Part shown: in pieces, positions 1 through 7,442 of the stretch
Position numbering within the stretch: position 1 is the first letter of the stretch
Layout: the number at the start of each line of letters is the position of its first letter
Assembly: GCA_026705345.1 (NCBI GenBank)
Contig: JAPPAV010000011.1
Coordinates: 1-35,186 of the forward strand
DNA length: 35,186 nt
DNA from: Gammaproteobacteria bacterium
GTDB taxonomy: Bacteria; Pseudomonadota; Gammaproteobacteria; Pseudomonadales; Azotimanducaceae
Direction of reading: 5' to 3'
Translations under genes and position numbers: made by a program
Notes under the pieces: generated by a model
The model's database searches: none
What the model was told of the DNA's origin: nothing
Seen by the model: the letters and a program-made list of their open reading frames with translations, nothing else

Positions 1-704
1 GCGAGTTGCCTCTCGACCTGTTCGGTCCAGCCGCGATTGGCAGCGGGACTTGCCGGGCTCGGGTGAAGGATGTGGCCGATGCCGATGTCCCTGCTGCGGA
101 GGATCTTTCGGGCGCGTGCCTCCCCGAATCGGCCCACCCCGAGGACAAGGCTCGGTTGCAGGAAGTCCACGATTTGGACGAGCGCGTGGTCGCACGCGCC
201 ATACAGTGGTTCACGTTCGGGTGGTGGCAGCTTGTCCGGCGTGCGGTTGCGACCGGTCTCTTCGAGGAACGCGAGGGGGCAATAGTTCCAGATGAAGAAC
301 CGCCGGAAGAATGCGTCGGGCGTTCGGAACCGGTCCCTCGCCCAGCCCCACAGGCGTTGCCCGCTGATCTCGCGGCGCGCGCACTGGAACCCTTCGACCG
401 GTCGCTTGCCATGCTGGTGCCGGGGAGGCGAGACGCCATCCGTGATGCCGAGCCAGCCCGTCACGGCCCTCACCTCGCCGAACGGCACGCCGGTCTGCAC
501 CATGCCGAACGGCCCCGGGTTCATCCCTAGGAGCAGGATGTCCGCCTCAAGCCGGCAGTAGCGATGCAGGTACTGCCGGTGCGCTTCGAAGGCGTAGACC
601 AGCGGGTTGTAGACGTGGTGGACCGGCGGACCGAACCGGCACCGACCGGCGTCGCGGCCGAGGGTTCGGGCGATCTTCTCCGGAGTTGTCAAGGTCGTCG
701 TCAT
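1..704 (-). CDS. SMUG1-type uracil-DNA glycosylase (3' end outside window)
   Basis: This gene removes uracil, and in characterised relatives 5-hydroxymethyluracil, from DNA as the first step of base excision repair. It starts at an ATG whose first base is 704 and reads off the left edge, giving about 234 visible residues. The key motif lies at residues 60-77 (GMNPGPFGMVQTGVPFGE), where SMUG1 carries its catalytic Asn. A second motif near the visible C-terminus reads HPSPASPAANRGW and holds the conserved His and the DNA-intercalating segment. Between them are typical SMUG1 blocks such as KRPVEG and the GRNRTP segment. Only the last few residues should be missing, judged from the 270-residue human protein. 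It is divergent from sqdB, 119 bases away. The family assignment is very secure from the motifs. Substrate range is inferred. Confidence 0.93.
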   Translation of the reverse strand, partial: MTTTLTTPEKIARTLGRDAGRCRFGPPVHHVYNPLVYAFEAHRQYLHRYCRLEADILLLGMNPGPFGMVQTGVPFGEVRAVTGWLGITDGVSPPRHQHGKRPVEGFQCARREISGQRLWGWARDRFRTPDAFFRRFFIWNYCPLAFLEETGRNRTPDKLPPPEREPLYGACDHALVQIVDFLQPSLVLGVGRFGEARARKILRSRDIGIGHILHPSPASPAANRGWTEQVERQL

Positions 705-823
705 CGCCCCGCGAAGTCTACGGCTTACCGGCATCGGCCGGTGGTTCGGGGGTTGCGGCCCGCTTGGGTTCGTTCGACCAGTGCTGTACCCTGCCGGTGT
801 CGTAGGTTGCTGAGTCCGTTGAG

Positions 824-2047
824 GTGCGAGTCGCGGTACTTGGGGGAGACGGCTTCGTCGGTTGGCCGACGACGCTGCATCTTTCCAACCTCGGCCACGA
901 GGTTGCCGTGGTCGACAACCTGAGCCGACGGTGGATCGACACCGAACTCGGCGTCCAGTCGCTGACGCCGATGGATTCCATCCAGGAACGCCAGCGCATC
1001 TGGAAGGAGGTCACCGGTCGTTCGCTTCTGTTCGAACACATCGACGTCGCAGACGAATACCCGCGTTTCAAGGACTGGCTTGCCACTTGGCGGCCGGAGG
1101 CGGTGATCCACTTCGCCGAGCAACGCGCGGCGCCGTACTCGATGAAGAGCGACCGCCACAAGACGTACACGGTCAACAATAACGTCAACGCCACCCACAA
1201 CCTGCTGAACGCCCTCGTCGCCACCGAGACCGATGCCCACGTGGTTCATCTCGGCACGATGGGCGTGTACGGCTACTCCACGGCAGGCGCGTCGATTCCG
1301 GAGGGCTACCTGACGGTCGACGTGAGCTTGGACGACGGTGGCAAAACCTCCCGCGAGATCCTCTACCCGACCGATGCAGGCAGCATCTACCACATGACCA
1401 AGTGCCTGGACCAGGTGCTGTTTCAGTTCTACGCCAAGAACGACGGGGTGCGGATCACCGATCTCCACCAGGGCATCGTCTGGGGGACGCACACGGACCA
1501 GACCCGGCGCCACGAGCAACTCATCAACCGCTTCGACTACGACGGCGACTACGGCACGGTGCTGAACCGGTTCCTGATCCAAGCGGCGCTCCACCACCCG
1601 TTGACGGTTCACGGCACCGGCGGCCAGAGCCGGGCGTTCATCCACATCCAGGACTCGGTTCGGTGCATCGCGATTGCGCTTGCCAACCCGCCCAAGCGAG
1701 GCGAACGCACGAAAATTTTCAACCAGATGACCGAAGTTCACCGGGTGCGCGACTTGGCGAAGCTCGTTAGCGGTCTCACCGGGGCCGACATCGTGTACCT
1801 CCCCAATCCGCGCAAGGAGGCTGCGGAGAACGAACTGTCCGTAAAGAACGAACAGTTCGTGGCCCTCGGCTTGGACCCGATCAAGCTGCAGACCGGATTG
1901 CTCACCGAACTGGTTGACGTGGCCGGCAAGTACATCCATCGCGTTGACCGGTCCCGCATTCCGAGCACGTCGGCCTGGACCCGGGAGATCGCCGCGAAAC
2001 TGGTCACCGAGATAGAAGCCAACGGCGCGCCCGGCGGCACCGATTGA
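824..2047 (+). CDS. sqdB: UDP-sulfoquinovose synthase SqdB
   Basis: SqdB/SQD1 makes UDP-sulfoquinovose from UDP-glucose and sulfite, the headgroup donor for the sulfolipid SQDG. The 407-residue product has the family's usual length. It starts with an NAD-binding Rossmann motif (GGDGFVG, residues 7-13) and is an extended short-chain dehydrogenase: Thr145 lies in the GTMGVYG block and the catalytic Tyr-x3-Lys pair is Y189/K193 (YHMTK). The block VWGTHTDQTRRHE is characteristic of this family rather than of generic epimerases. The start is a GTG, since no earlier in-frame start exists after the upstream stop, and its ribosome-binding site is weak. It is the first gene of a tight operon with a GT8 glycosyltransferase and a reductase. 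No clear Pho box was found in the 119-base upstream region. Confidence 0.95.
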   Translation: MRVAVLGGDGFVGWPTTLHLSNLGHEVAVVDNLSRRWIDTELGVQSLTPMDSIQERQRIWKEVTGRSLLFEHIDVADEYPRFKDWLATWRPEAVIHFAEQRAAPYSMKSDRHKTYTVNNNVNATHNLLNALVATETDAHVVHLGTMGVYGYSTAGASIPEGYLTVDVSLDDGGKTSREILYPTDAGSIYHMTKCLDQVLFQFYAKNDGVRITDLHQGIVWGTHTDQTRRHEQLINRFDYDGDYGTVLNRFLIQAALHHPLTVHGTGGQSRAFIHIQDSVRCIAIALANPPKRGERTKIFNQMTEVHRVRDLAKLVSGLTGADIVYLPNPRKEAAENELSVKNEQFVALGLDPIKLQTGLLTELVDVAGKYIHRVDRSRIPSTSAWTREIAAKLVTEIEANGAPGGTD

Positions 2048-2087
2048 TCCGGCCCGGTCCGCGATCCAAAACAGACCCAAGGCCGAC

Positions 2088-2876
2088 ATGTTCGCCTACG
2101 TGACTTTGGTCGCGAACGCCGACTACCGGGTCGGCGCGCTGGCGTTGGCCCGCTCGTTGCGTTGGGTGGGAAGCGAATGGCCGCTGGTCGTTCTGGCGAC
2201 CGAGGCGGCGGGGTCGCTCGACGAACTCGAAGGCGAAGGATGCATCGTCAAGCGAGTCTCCCGGCCCGCGTTCTCGGACGAGTTCCAGCGCCGGCACGAG
2301 CGCGAAAGATTGCACGCCCGGGCACCGTACACGAAGGGCAACAAACCGGCCTTTCACGATCCCCTCGACAACTTCTGCAAGCTCTTGGCGTGGCAGCTCA
2401 CCGCCTACGAGCGTGTGGTCTTTCTCGATGCCGATACGCTGGTCATCAAGAACATCGACAAGCTGTTCGGCTACCCTGAGTTCTCGGCGGCGCCCAATCT
2501 GTACGAAACGCTAGAGGACATGCACCGGCTAAACTCCGGAGTATTCGTCGCCGCGCCCAGCATTGACACCTACGCCGGCATGCTCGAGCGTCTCGACGGA
2601 CCCGATGTCTTCTGGCGGCGCACCGACCAGACCTTCCTTGAGAGCTACTTCCCGGACTGGCACGGCCTGCCCTACACCTACAACGCGCTGCAGTACGTCT
2701 ATTTCAACCTGCCGCAGATGTGGCGCTGGTCGAGCATCAAAGTCGTCCACTACCAATACGAAAAGCCCTGGGAGGAGAATCATCCGAAGGCCGCCAAGCT
2801 GCGGCCGTTGATCGAGCTCTGGCAGACGGTCCTCGACGGCAACCCGGTGCCGTCGGATCTGGCGGATCCATGCTAG
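2088..2876 (+). CDS. sqdD: GT8 (glycogenin-like) glycosyltransferase, probable sulfoquinovosyl transferase SqdD
   Basis: This is a 262-residue glycosyltransferase family 8 protein. The nucleotide-sugar and metal-binding DxD is DAD at residues 114-116, within a typical GT8 context (KLLAWQLTAYERVVFLDAD). The block HRLNSGVFV and the late KVVHYQYEKPW block also fit glycogenin-type enzymes. In Rhodobacter sphaeroides a glycogenin-like GT8 protein, SqdD, lies between sqdB and sqdC and is thought to move sulfoquinovose from UDP onto the lipid acceptor. The same gene order here makes that the best assignment. It begins 40 bases after sqdB with an AAGG ribosome-binding site, and its last codons overlap the start of the next gene by 7 bases. 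The acceptor is inferred. Confidence 0.82.
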   Translation: MFAYVTLVANADYRVGALALARSLRWVGSEWPLVVLATEAAGSLDELEGEGCIVKRVSRPAFSDEFQRRHERERLHARAPYTKGNKPAFHDPLDNFCKLLAWQLTAYERVVFLDADTLVIKNIDKLFGYPEFSAAPNLYETLEDMHRLNSGVFVAAPSIDTYAGMLERLDGPDVFWRRTDQTFLESYFPDWHGLPYTYNALQYVYFNLPQMWRWSSIKVVHYQYEKPWEENHPKAAKLRPLIELWQTVLDGNPVPSDLADPC

Positions 2877-3784
2877 TCGCCGTCACCGGAGCGACCGGAA
2901 TCGTCGGTCGCTTCGTTGTCGAACGACTCGCTAGGGAAGGCGCCCGAATCAGAGCGCTGGTCCGCCCAGCATCGGATCGACGCGAACTGCCGCCCGGCGT
3001 CGAGTGGGTCGTCGGCGGCATGACCGATTCCTCGGCGCTTGCCGACCTCGTCGACGGTTCGGACGCCGTCGTGCACTGCGCCTACGAGCACGTTCCGGGC
3101 CGGTATCGCGGCGGCGAGGGCGACGACTTGCCGGCATTCTGGCGAGCGAACCTTCAGGGCGGCATGGAGTTGATGCACAGGGCGCGTGAGGCAGGCGTAG
3201 GCCGGCTGGTGTTGATGTCCAGCCGAGCGGTATTCGGACAGAACGCGCCGCCGGGTTCTTGGGTCGACGACGACACCCGCCCCGTTCCGGACACTCACTA
3301 CGGAGCCCTTAAGCTCGCCTTGGAGGCCCATGCAAGCGCGTTTGCCGCCGTCGACGGGGTTTGCTTCTGCAGTTTGCGGCCGACGGGCGTTTACGGGGTC
3401 ACCTATCCCCTCGAGCGAACCAAGTGGCTGGACCTGGCTTTCGCACAGGTCCGCGGCGAACGCCTGCCGGAAACCCGCTTGGCAACCGAGGTCCACGGGC
3501 GCGACGTGGCAGCCGCGGTTTGGATCTTGCTGACCGCACCAGCCGAGGCTGTTTCCGGACGTGCGTTCAACTGTTCGGATCTGACCATCGACACGCGCGA
3601 TGTCATCGCGGCGTTGGCTGCCCGGCTCGGCATTCAACGCGAACCGCCGCCGGTATCGACAAACCCTCTGCGCAACTCGATGCGCACCGCCGGCCTTCGG
3701 GATCTCGGCTGGCAGACCGGTGGCGAAGCACTGCTCGCGGACACGATCAGTGAATTAGCTACTGTAGCGAACCGCGTCACCTAG
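2870..3784 (+). CDS. sqdC: NAD-dependent epimerase/reductase, probable SqdC
   Basis: This is a 304-residue extended short-chain dehydrogenase. The Rossmann motif GATGIVG is at residues 7-13, a Ser-rich MSSRAVFG block precedes the active site, and the catalytic pair is Y144/K148 (HYGALK). An upstream-extended open frame exists, but the ATG at 2870 places the nucleotide-binding strand right at the N-terminus as the family requires, and it overlaps sqdD by 7 bases, so translation is probably coupled. In Rhodobacter sphaeroides the third gene, sqdC, encodes a reductase-like protein whose loss leads to accumulation of sulfoquinovosyl-dihydroxyacetone. The identical position here supports SqdC. A generic sugar epimerase recruited to the operon is the alternative. 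Its TAG stop shares a CTAG with the stop of an antisense antitoxin remnant. Confidence 0.72.
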   Translation: MLVAVTGATGIVGRFVVERLAREGARIRALVRPASDRRELPPGVEWVVGGMTDSSALADLVDGSDAVVHCAYEHVPGRYRGGEGDDLPAFWRANLQGGMELMHRAREAGVGRLVLMSSRAVFGQNAPPGSWVDDDTRPVPDTHYGALKLALEAHASAFAAVDGVCFCSLRPTGVYGVTYPLERTKWLDLAFAQVRGERLPETRLATEVHGRDVAAAVWILLTAPAEAVSGRAFNCSDLTIDTRDVIAALAARLGIQREPPPVSTNPLRNSMRTAGLRDLGWQTGGEALLADTISELATVANRVT

Positions 3785-3840
3785 TCCTCGATCAGACCGA
3801 GACATTTGGCCTTGAATTCCGAAGCCTTGATGGTTTCCAT
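3781..3840 (-). pseudogene. Truncated Phd/YefM-type antitoxin remnant
   Basis: On the minus strand an ATG at 3840 opens a 19-codon frame reading METIKASEFKAKCLGLIED and then stops. This matches the start of Phd/YefM antitoxins, which normally run about 80 residues and continue with a 'DEVA...GEEIVITKNGKPVA' segment. A purine-rich GGTGGA lies just upstream of the ATG. The frame ends in a TAG that forms a palindromic CTAG with the stop of sqdC, so the antitoxin was cut exactly where the sulfolipid operon ends. No toxin gene follows. It looks like what is left after a deletion or rearrangement joined sqdC to a former toxin-antitoxin locus. Expression as a peptide is possible but nothing shows it. 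Confidence 0.7.
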
Positions 3841-3941
3841 GTGATCCACCCATCGAGACGAACCCACATGGTCAAACCTAGTCTGCCGAGTGGGCTGTCA
3901 AGCGAGGCGTATCGGCGGCTCACGTGAGGTGGAAGACCTCT

Positions 3942-4460
3942 TTAGCGGTTCAAACGCGGCCGCCCCATGAAGTCCCGCTTGCCGATCTGGGTGCCTTTCA
4001 TGCGCAGCATGTCGTAGGTCGTCGTGGCGTGGAAGTAGAAGTTCGGCAGCGAGAACGTCAGCAGGAAGTCCTCCGCCTTGAACGGCATGACGAGGCTGCC
4101 CATGCGGAACTCCATGGCATTGCCCTCGAATCCGTTCACCTTCTCGGCGGTGTATTCGGCAACGCCTTCCCGGGCATCGGCCACAAGCCCTTGCAGGCCG
4201 GCGTAGTCGAGTTCGAGAGATGGCGGCGGCGAGAAGACGCCCGCTTCGACGCCCTTCAATGCTCCAAGCGAATGGTGGGCGACCGAGATGACCTGGAAGC
4301 GGAACGGCAGCATGTCGTCGATCAACTGCATGCCGACGACGTCGTCAAGGTCGATGCCGTTCTCCTCGCAATGGGCGCGGCCCTTTTCGAGTACCCCTTC
4401 GACAGCGGGAAGGATCTGTTGATAGGTGCCGACGGTGGCGTCGTAGAGGGAAGTGGACAT
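3942..4460 (-). CDS. DUF1993 family protein
   Basis: This is a 172-residue protein that opens with MSTSLYDATVGTYQQILPAVEGVLEKG in short form, the typical start of DUF1993 proteins. It has the family's usual length and the conserved blocks DDMLPFRFQV, the helix with HHSLGAL, and the late LPNFYFHATTTYDMLR segment. The fold is expected to be a DinB-like four-helix bundle. No biochemical role is established for the family. A strong GGAGG sits 5 bases before the ATG. It is transcribed convergently with the sqd operon, and the antitoxin remnant lies between them. The family assignment is firm, the function unknown. Confidence 0.85.
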   Translation of the reverse strand: MSTSLYDATVGTYQQILPAVEGVLEKGRAHCEENGIDLDDVVGMQLIDDMLPFRFQVISVAHHSLGALKGVEAGVFSPPPSLELDYAGLQGLVADAREGVAEYTAEKVNGFEGNAMEFRMGSLVMPFKAEDFLLTFSLPNFYFHATTTYDMLRMKGTQIGKRDFMGRPRLNR

Positions 4461-4573
4461 TGGGCCTCCGGTTGTTGAGGATTACGACGAAAGCGCGCGA
4501 GTATACGACGACGCGAACGCTACGCGGTCGCCCGGTGTCCGAGAGGCGTTCGAGTAAACGTTGTGGCAGCGCA

Positions 4574-4597
4574 GCAGCGGTGCAGCGGTGCAGCGGT
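4574..4597. repeat. Three perfect tandem copies of an 8-bp unit
   Basis: GCAGCGGT is repeated three times without a mismatch, directly before the AGGTGG ribosome-binding site of the downstream gene. A partial related copy (GCAGC) precedes it. Changes in copy number would alter only the 5' untranslated region. Confidence 0.9.
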
Positions 4598-4610
4598 ATA
4601 GGTGGAACTC

Positions 4611-5015
4611 ATGAAGGCGTTGAAGATCCTGGGCATCGCCCTCGTCGTCTACGTGGCGATCGTCGTGTTGTTCGAGTCCCTGCTCGGCTATTTCCAGCCG
4701 GAACCGCCGGGTTCGCTGACCATCACCACGACCGACGAAGACGGCAACACCTACGACCGGGTGCTGACCGAGCTTGCCAGCGACGGCAAGGTCTACGTCG
4801 CGGTCAACCATTGGCCCCGCGCCTGGTATCGCCGGACGCTCGTCAATCCGAACGTCAAGGTCTCGCGGGGCGGCGGTACGGGACAGGACCACGTTGCGGT
4901 TAGAGTGACGGGAGACGAACACGACCGGGTCGCCGAGGACAATCCGCTCGGCGTGGCGTTTCGTTTCCTGATGGGATTCCCGCCGCGGTACTTCGTGCGG
5001 CTTGATCCGGCTTGA
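4611..5015 (+). CDS. Membrane-anchored protein resembling deazaflavin-dependent nitroreductases (DUF385/DDN-like)
   Basis: This is a 134-residue protein with one N-terminal transmembrane helix (about residues 3-23), a short Pro-rich linker and then a small domain. The block KVYVAVNHWPRAWYRRTLVNPNVKV resembles, in shortened form, the 'PxWYxNLxANPxV' core of the DDN/DUF385 split-barrel family, known from F420-dependent nitroreductases. Proteobacterial members are often membrane-anchored like this one, and their cofactor is not established. The ATG at 4611 is chosen because AGGTGG lies 6 bases upstream. A GTG at 4602 is possible but overlaps that site. The gene converges on an exonuclease gene with only 6 bases between the stops. 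Fold assignment is moderately sure, activity unknown. Confidence 0.65.
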   Translation: MKALKILGIALVVYVAIVVLFESLLGYFQPEPPGSLTITTTDEDGNTYDRVLTELASDGKVYVAVNHWPRAWYRRTLVNPNVKVSRGGGTGQDHVAVRVTGDEHDRVAEDNPLGVAFRFLMGFPPRYFVRLDPA

Positions 5016-5021
5016 GTTCGG

Positions 5022-5897
5022 CTATTCGCCGCGCCAGCGACGCGGCCGCATCGTTGCGCCACCCAGGCGCCGGTCGAGGCGCTCGAACTCCTCGCGGTCG
5101 GCACCGCGCCAGCGAAGGTCTTCCAGTTCCTCGGCCAGCGGCACGTCCTCCACTAGGATGGCCAAGCGCTTGTACAGCGCGACTTCGTCCCTCATTTCGT
5201 TGAGCGTTTGAGCGAGCCGGATGCCGCCCCGGACGCTCACGTCCCAATTCGCGGAACGGGCGGGTATCGCTTCGACTGTCCCGTATCGGGTCAGCAGCGC
5301 AGACGCCGTCTTGGCCCCGAATCCGGGAATACCGGGGATGCCGTCCGCAGTGTCGCCGACCAGCGCCAGCCAATCGGGAATGCTCGCCGGGTCGCAGCCG
5401 TTGCGTTGGCGAACACCCTCCTCGTCGATGACGCGACGCCGCATGCGGTCCACCTGGACCACGCGGTTGCCCGTCACGCACTGTCCGAGATCCTTGTCCG
5501 GCGTCAGGATGCGTACCTGCGCCACCTGGTCGCGCCAGCGTCTAGCCGCGGTCGCCAGGGCATCGTCCGCCTCGTAGCGGTCCATCGACCAGACCGTGAT
5601 GCCGATCGCCGCCACGGCTTCCTCGACGAGATCCATCTGCGCGACGAGCACGGGATCCATGCCTTCGCCGCTCTTGTAGCCGGCGAACAGATCGTTGCGA
5701 AACGACTCGATGGGGTTGTCGAAGGCCACGGCGATGTGCGTGACGTTCTCTTCCGGGTCGTCCAGCAGGCCGAGCATCGACGCGACGACGCCCGCGGTGC
5801 CCTTGACGTCCATGCCGTCCGGCGCGACGCGCTCGGGCCGTTTCGAGTACTGGGCCCGGAAGAGCTCAAAGGTGCCGTCGACCACGTGCAAGCGCAT
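5022..5897 (-). CDS. 5'-3' exonuclease of the PolA N-terminal/Xni (FEN-like) family
   Basis: This is a 291-residue FEN-type 5' nuclease without a polymerase domain. Metal-binding carboxylates are visible in order: VVDGTFELF near the N-terminus, YEADDALATAA, TPDKDLGQ, and the helix-hairpin-helix block GDTADGIPGIPGFGAKTA, which binds DNA. It is longer than E. coli Xni (251 residues) but has the same layout. The start at 5897 is preferred because it places the first Asp strand at residues 4-8 as in the family. The longer frame to 5975 adds 26 residues without conserved features and would run into the promoter of the divergent dioxygenase gene. Likely roles are removal of flaps or RNA primers during replication and repair. 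The family call is firm. Confidence 0.9.
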   Translation of the reverse strand: MRLHVVDGTFELFRAQYSKRPERVAPDGMDVKGTAGVVASMLGLLDDPEENVTHIAVAFDNPIESFRNDLFAGYKSGEGMDPVLVAQMDLVEEAVAAIGITVWSMDRYEADDALATAARRWRDQVAQVRILTPDKDLGQCVTGNRVVQVDRMRRRVIDEEGVRQRNGCDPASIPDWLALVGDTADGIPGIPGFGAKTASALLTRYGTVEAIPARSANWDVSVRGGIRLAQTLNEMRDEVALYKRLAILVEDVPLAEELEDLRWRGADREEFERLDRRLGGATMRPRRWRGE

Positions 5898-5975
5898 ATG
5901 CCCATTACAAACGACCCGGCGTGCGGGTGCAAAACGGCTTACTATTGGTTGTCCGAATTGACCGGGAGGGGACAA

Positions 5976-6920
5976 GTGGAGTTCGGCGAATTCAAGAACA
6001 CCGAGGGCTTCAATCCGACGTTCAAGCGCATCCGCGAACTCGGTCTGGAGGAGAACATCTTCGAACTCGACTCCTATGGGTTCACCGTGGTGCCGCCCGA
6101 CAAGGTGGCCGACAAGGCGTTCTTCGAGCGCATGCGGTCAACGGTCCTGCGCATCTGCAAGGAGCGTACGGGAATCGACTTCGATCTCGAGAGCAACGGC
6201 GCGTTCGGCGACTACAAGGCCCAACCGCAGACCGACGGCCAGTTCCTGCTGTTCTACCTGCTGATGGCGGACCGCGTCTTCGAGGAGTGGGTGCTGAACC
6301 CGACGCTCTATTCGCTCATCGACTACCTGATGCGCGGTCAGCAGCAGATATCCAGCATCACCTCGTTCGTGAAGTGGAAGGGCGAGCGTGAGACCCTGGG
6401 CCTGCACACCGATTGTCCGCCGGATCGGGATGGCCGCCTGCCGGCCTGCTCCGACGTGGCCAACGCGGCGTACTGCCTGACCGACTACACCTTTGAGAAC
6501 GGGGCGATCGCGATGGTTCCGGGCAGCCACCTCTATTGTCGGCAACCACGCCGGGGCGAGGGCGAAGACTCGGCGATACCGGTGGAGGCTGAAGCGGGTT
6601 CGCTGATCGTGTGGCACGGCAATACCTGGCATGGCGCGTTCGAGAAGAAGACCGATGGGCTACGCCTCAACGTGACGACCTACCATTGCCACCGGCGGCT
6701 CAAGAACCAGGAGAACTACCAGTGGCGCGTAACCGAGAAGATGCTCAAGCGCAATCCACCTGAATTCGCGCGCCTGGTCGCCGCCGACGACCACATGGGA
6801 TGGGACGAGAACGGCCCGGACTATTCCCGGGGTTTCCGCCACATGAGCCCGGAGGCGAAGAAGCGCCTGCAGGCGATGCGCAGTCAGCGTTCTGAGGCGA
6901 AGAAGGCAACGGCCGCGTAG
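5976..6920 (+). CDS. Phytanoyl-CoA dioxygenase (PhyH)-like Fe(II)/2-oxoglutarate oxygenase
   Basis: This is a 314-residue non-haem iron oxygenase of the PhyH superfamily. The iron triad is visible as H144-x-D146 (GLHTDCP) and the distal H219 (NTWHGA), with R230 (LRLNV) placed to bind the carboxylate of 2-oxoglutarate. The MVPGSH block before the distal His is typical of PhyH members. The frame is open far upstream, but that part is antisense to the exonuclease gene. The GTG at 5976 has an excellent GGGAGGGG ribosome-binding site 4 bases away and is chosen. PhyH-like enzymes hydroxylate or halogenate very varied small molecules, so the substrate cannot be named. It is divergent from the exonuclease with a 78-base gap and ends at a strong hairpin. 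Confidence 0.88.
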   Translation: MEFGEFKNTEGFNPTFKRIRELGLEENIFELDSYGFTVVPPDKVADKAFFERMRSTVLRICKERTGIDFDLESNGAFGDYKAQPQTDGQFLLFYLLMADRVFEEWVLNPTLYSLIDYLMRGQQQISSITSFVKWKGERETLGLHTDCPPDRDGRLPACSDVANAAYCLTDYTFENGAIAMVPGSHLYCRQPRRGEGEDSAIPVEAEAGSLIVWHGNTWHGAFEKKTDGLRLNVTTYHCHRRLKNQENYQWRVTEKMLKRNPPEFARLVAADDHMGWDENGPDYSRGFRHMSPEAKKRLQAMRSQRSEAKKATAA

Positions 6921-6922
6921 AC

Positions 6923-6957
6923 GCGACCCTATCGCGCCCCTTAGGGCGCGCGGTCGC
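6923..6957. terminator. Strong two-part hairpin between convergent genes
   Basis: The inner stem CGCGCCC / GGGCGCG closes over a CTTA loop (6933-6950), and an outer stem GCGACC / GGTCGC (6923-6928 and 6952-6957) continues it across a small internal loop. It lies 2 bases after the dioxygenase stop and 26 bases before the end of the convergent amidase gene. No T-tract follows on either strand, so it may block transcription from both sides by structure alone or act with Rho. Confidence 0.6.
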
Positions 6958-6983
6958 CCGCTTAACCCGGCAGCCGCAAGCTC

Positions 6984-7442
6984 CTAGATTTTCGAGTACT
7001 GGGACTCGAAATCCCGTCTAAGCACTTCGTCGCGTTCATCTAGGAGCCCGGTCCGGGACCAGGCCGCCAGCGCCTGCATCGGAAAGCGCTTGCCGGGGCA
7101 GGTGGTCTCGACGCCACCCCGTACCTGTCGGTGCGCACCGAGTTCGGCTGCCGGATAGCGCAGTTTCAGCTTGAGGAGGAGCCTGCGCAGCACGGCCAAC
7201 TGCGCATCGTTCGGCGCCCCGTCGTCGAAATCCCCATCCACAACGACCCCGATGCTGCGCGGATGCTGGCCGCGTTCCGACTCGTCGAGTTCGGTGTTGA
7301 CCCGGCCATCTGCATCGATTCGGTAGTGGAAGCCGCCGCCGGAACAGCCGCCGTGATGGAGGAGAACGAACTTGACGCCGCCGCGACGACCTCGGACGGC
7401 GCTGGATTTGTCGGTTTGCGTTTCCAAACGATCGGGCGTCAC
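6984..7442 (-). CDS. Small PGRP/Amidase_2-type N-acetylmuramoyl-L-alanine amidase
   Basis: This 152-residue protein has the compact zinc amidase fold that cuts the bond between muramic acid and the stem peptide of peptidoglycan. Visible motifs are the first zinc ligand in FVLLHHGG, the substrate-groove block FHYRIDADGRV, the SIGVVVDGDF strand, the second His in GAHRQV and the Cys ligand in TTCPGKRF. Use of Cys rather than His-Asp in the last motif is PGRP-like. No signal peptide is present, so it may act in the cytoplasm on recycled muropeptides or need another route out. The GTG start overlaps the stop of the transporter gene as GTGA, so translation is coupled. A longer open frame upstream is antisense or out of frame with the transporter and was ignored. 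Confidence 0.85.
   Translation of the reverse strand: MTPDRLETQTDKSSAVRGRRGGVKFVLLHHGGCSGGGFHYRIDADGRVNTELDESERGQHPRSIGVVVDGDFDDGAPNDAQLAVLRRLLLKLKLRYPAAELGAHRQVRGGVETTCPGKRFPMQALAAWSRTGLLDERDEVLRRDFESQYSKI

Noticed and set aside
727-742. Inverted repeat ACCGGC-ATCG-GCCGGT between the SMUG1 and sqdB genes, considered as a sqd operator
   Set aside because: Such GC palindromes are common by chance here, and it resembles neither a Pho box nor another known operator.
725-2089. Long open frame on the minus strand opposite sqdB (about 450 codons)
   Set aside because: It is antisense to a gene with complete SqdB motifs, its product shows no family features, and GC-rich coding DNA regularly leaves the opposite strand open.
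3926-3940. Hairpin GAGGT-GGAAG-ACCTC followed by TTT near the end of the DUF1993 gene
   Set aside because: A 5-bp stem with only three T is too weak to call a terminator, although it lies in the expected place.
5208-5975. N-terminal extension of about 256 residues on the dioxygenase frame
   Set aside because: It is antisense to the exonuclease gene, and the GTG at 5976 has a strong ribosome-binding site right where the conserved part begins.
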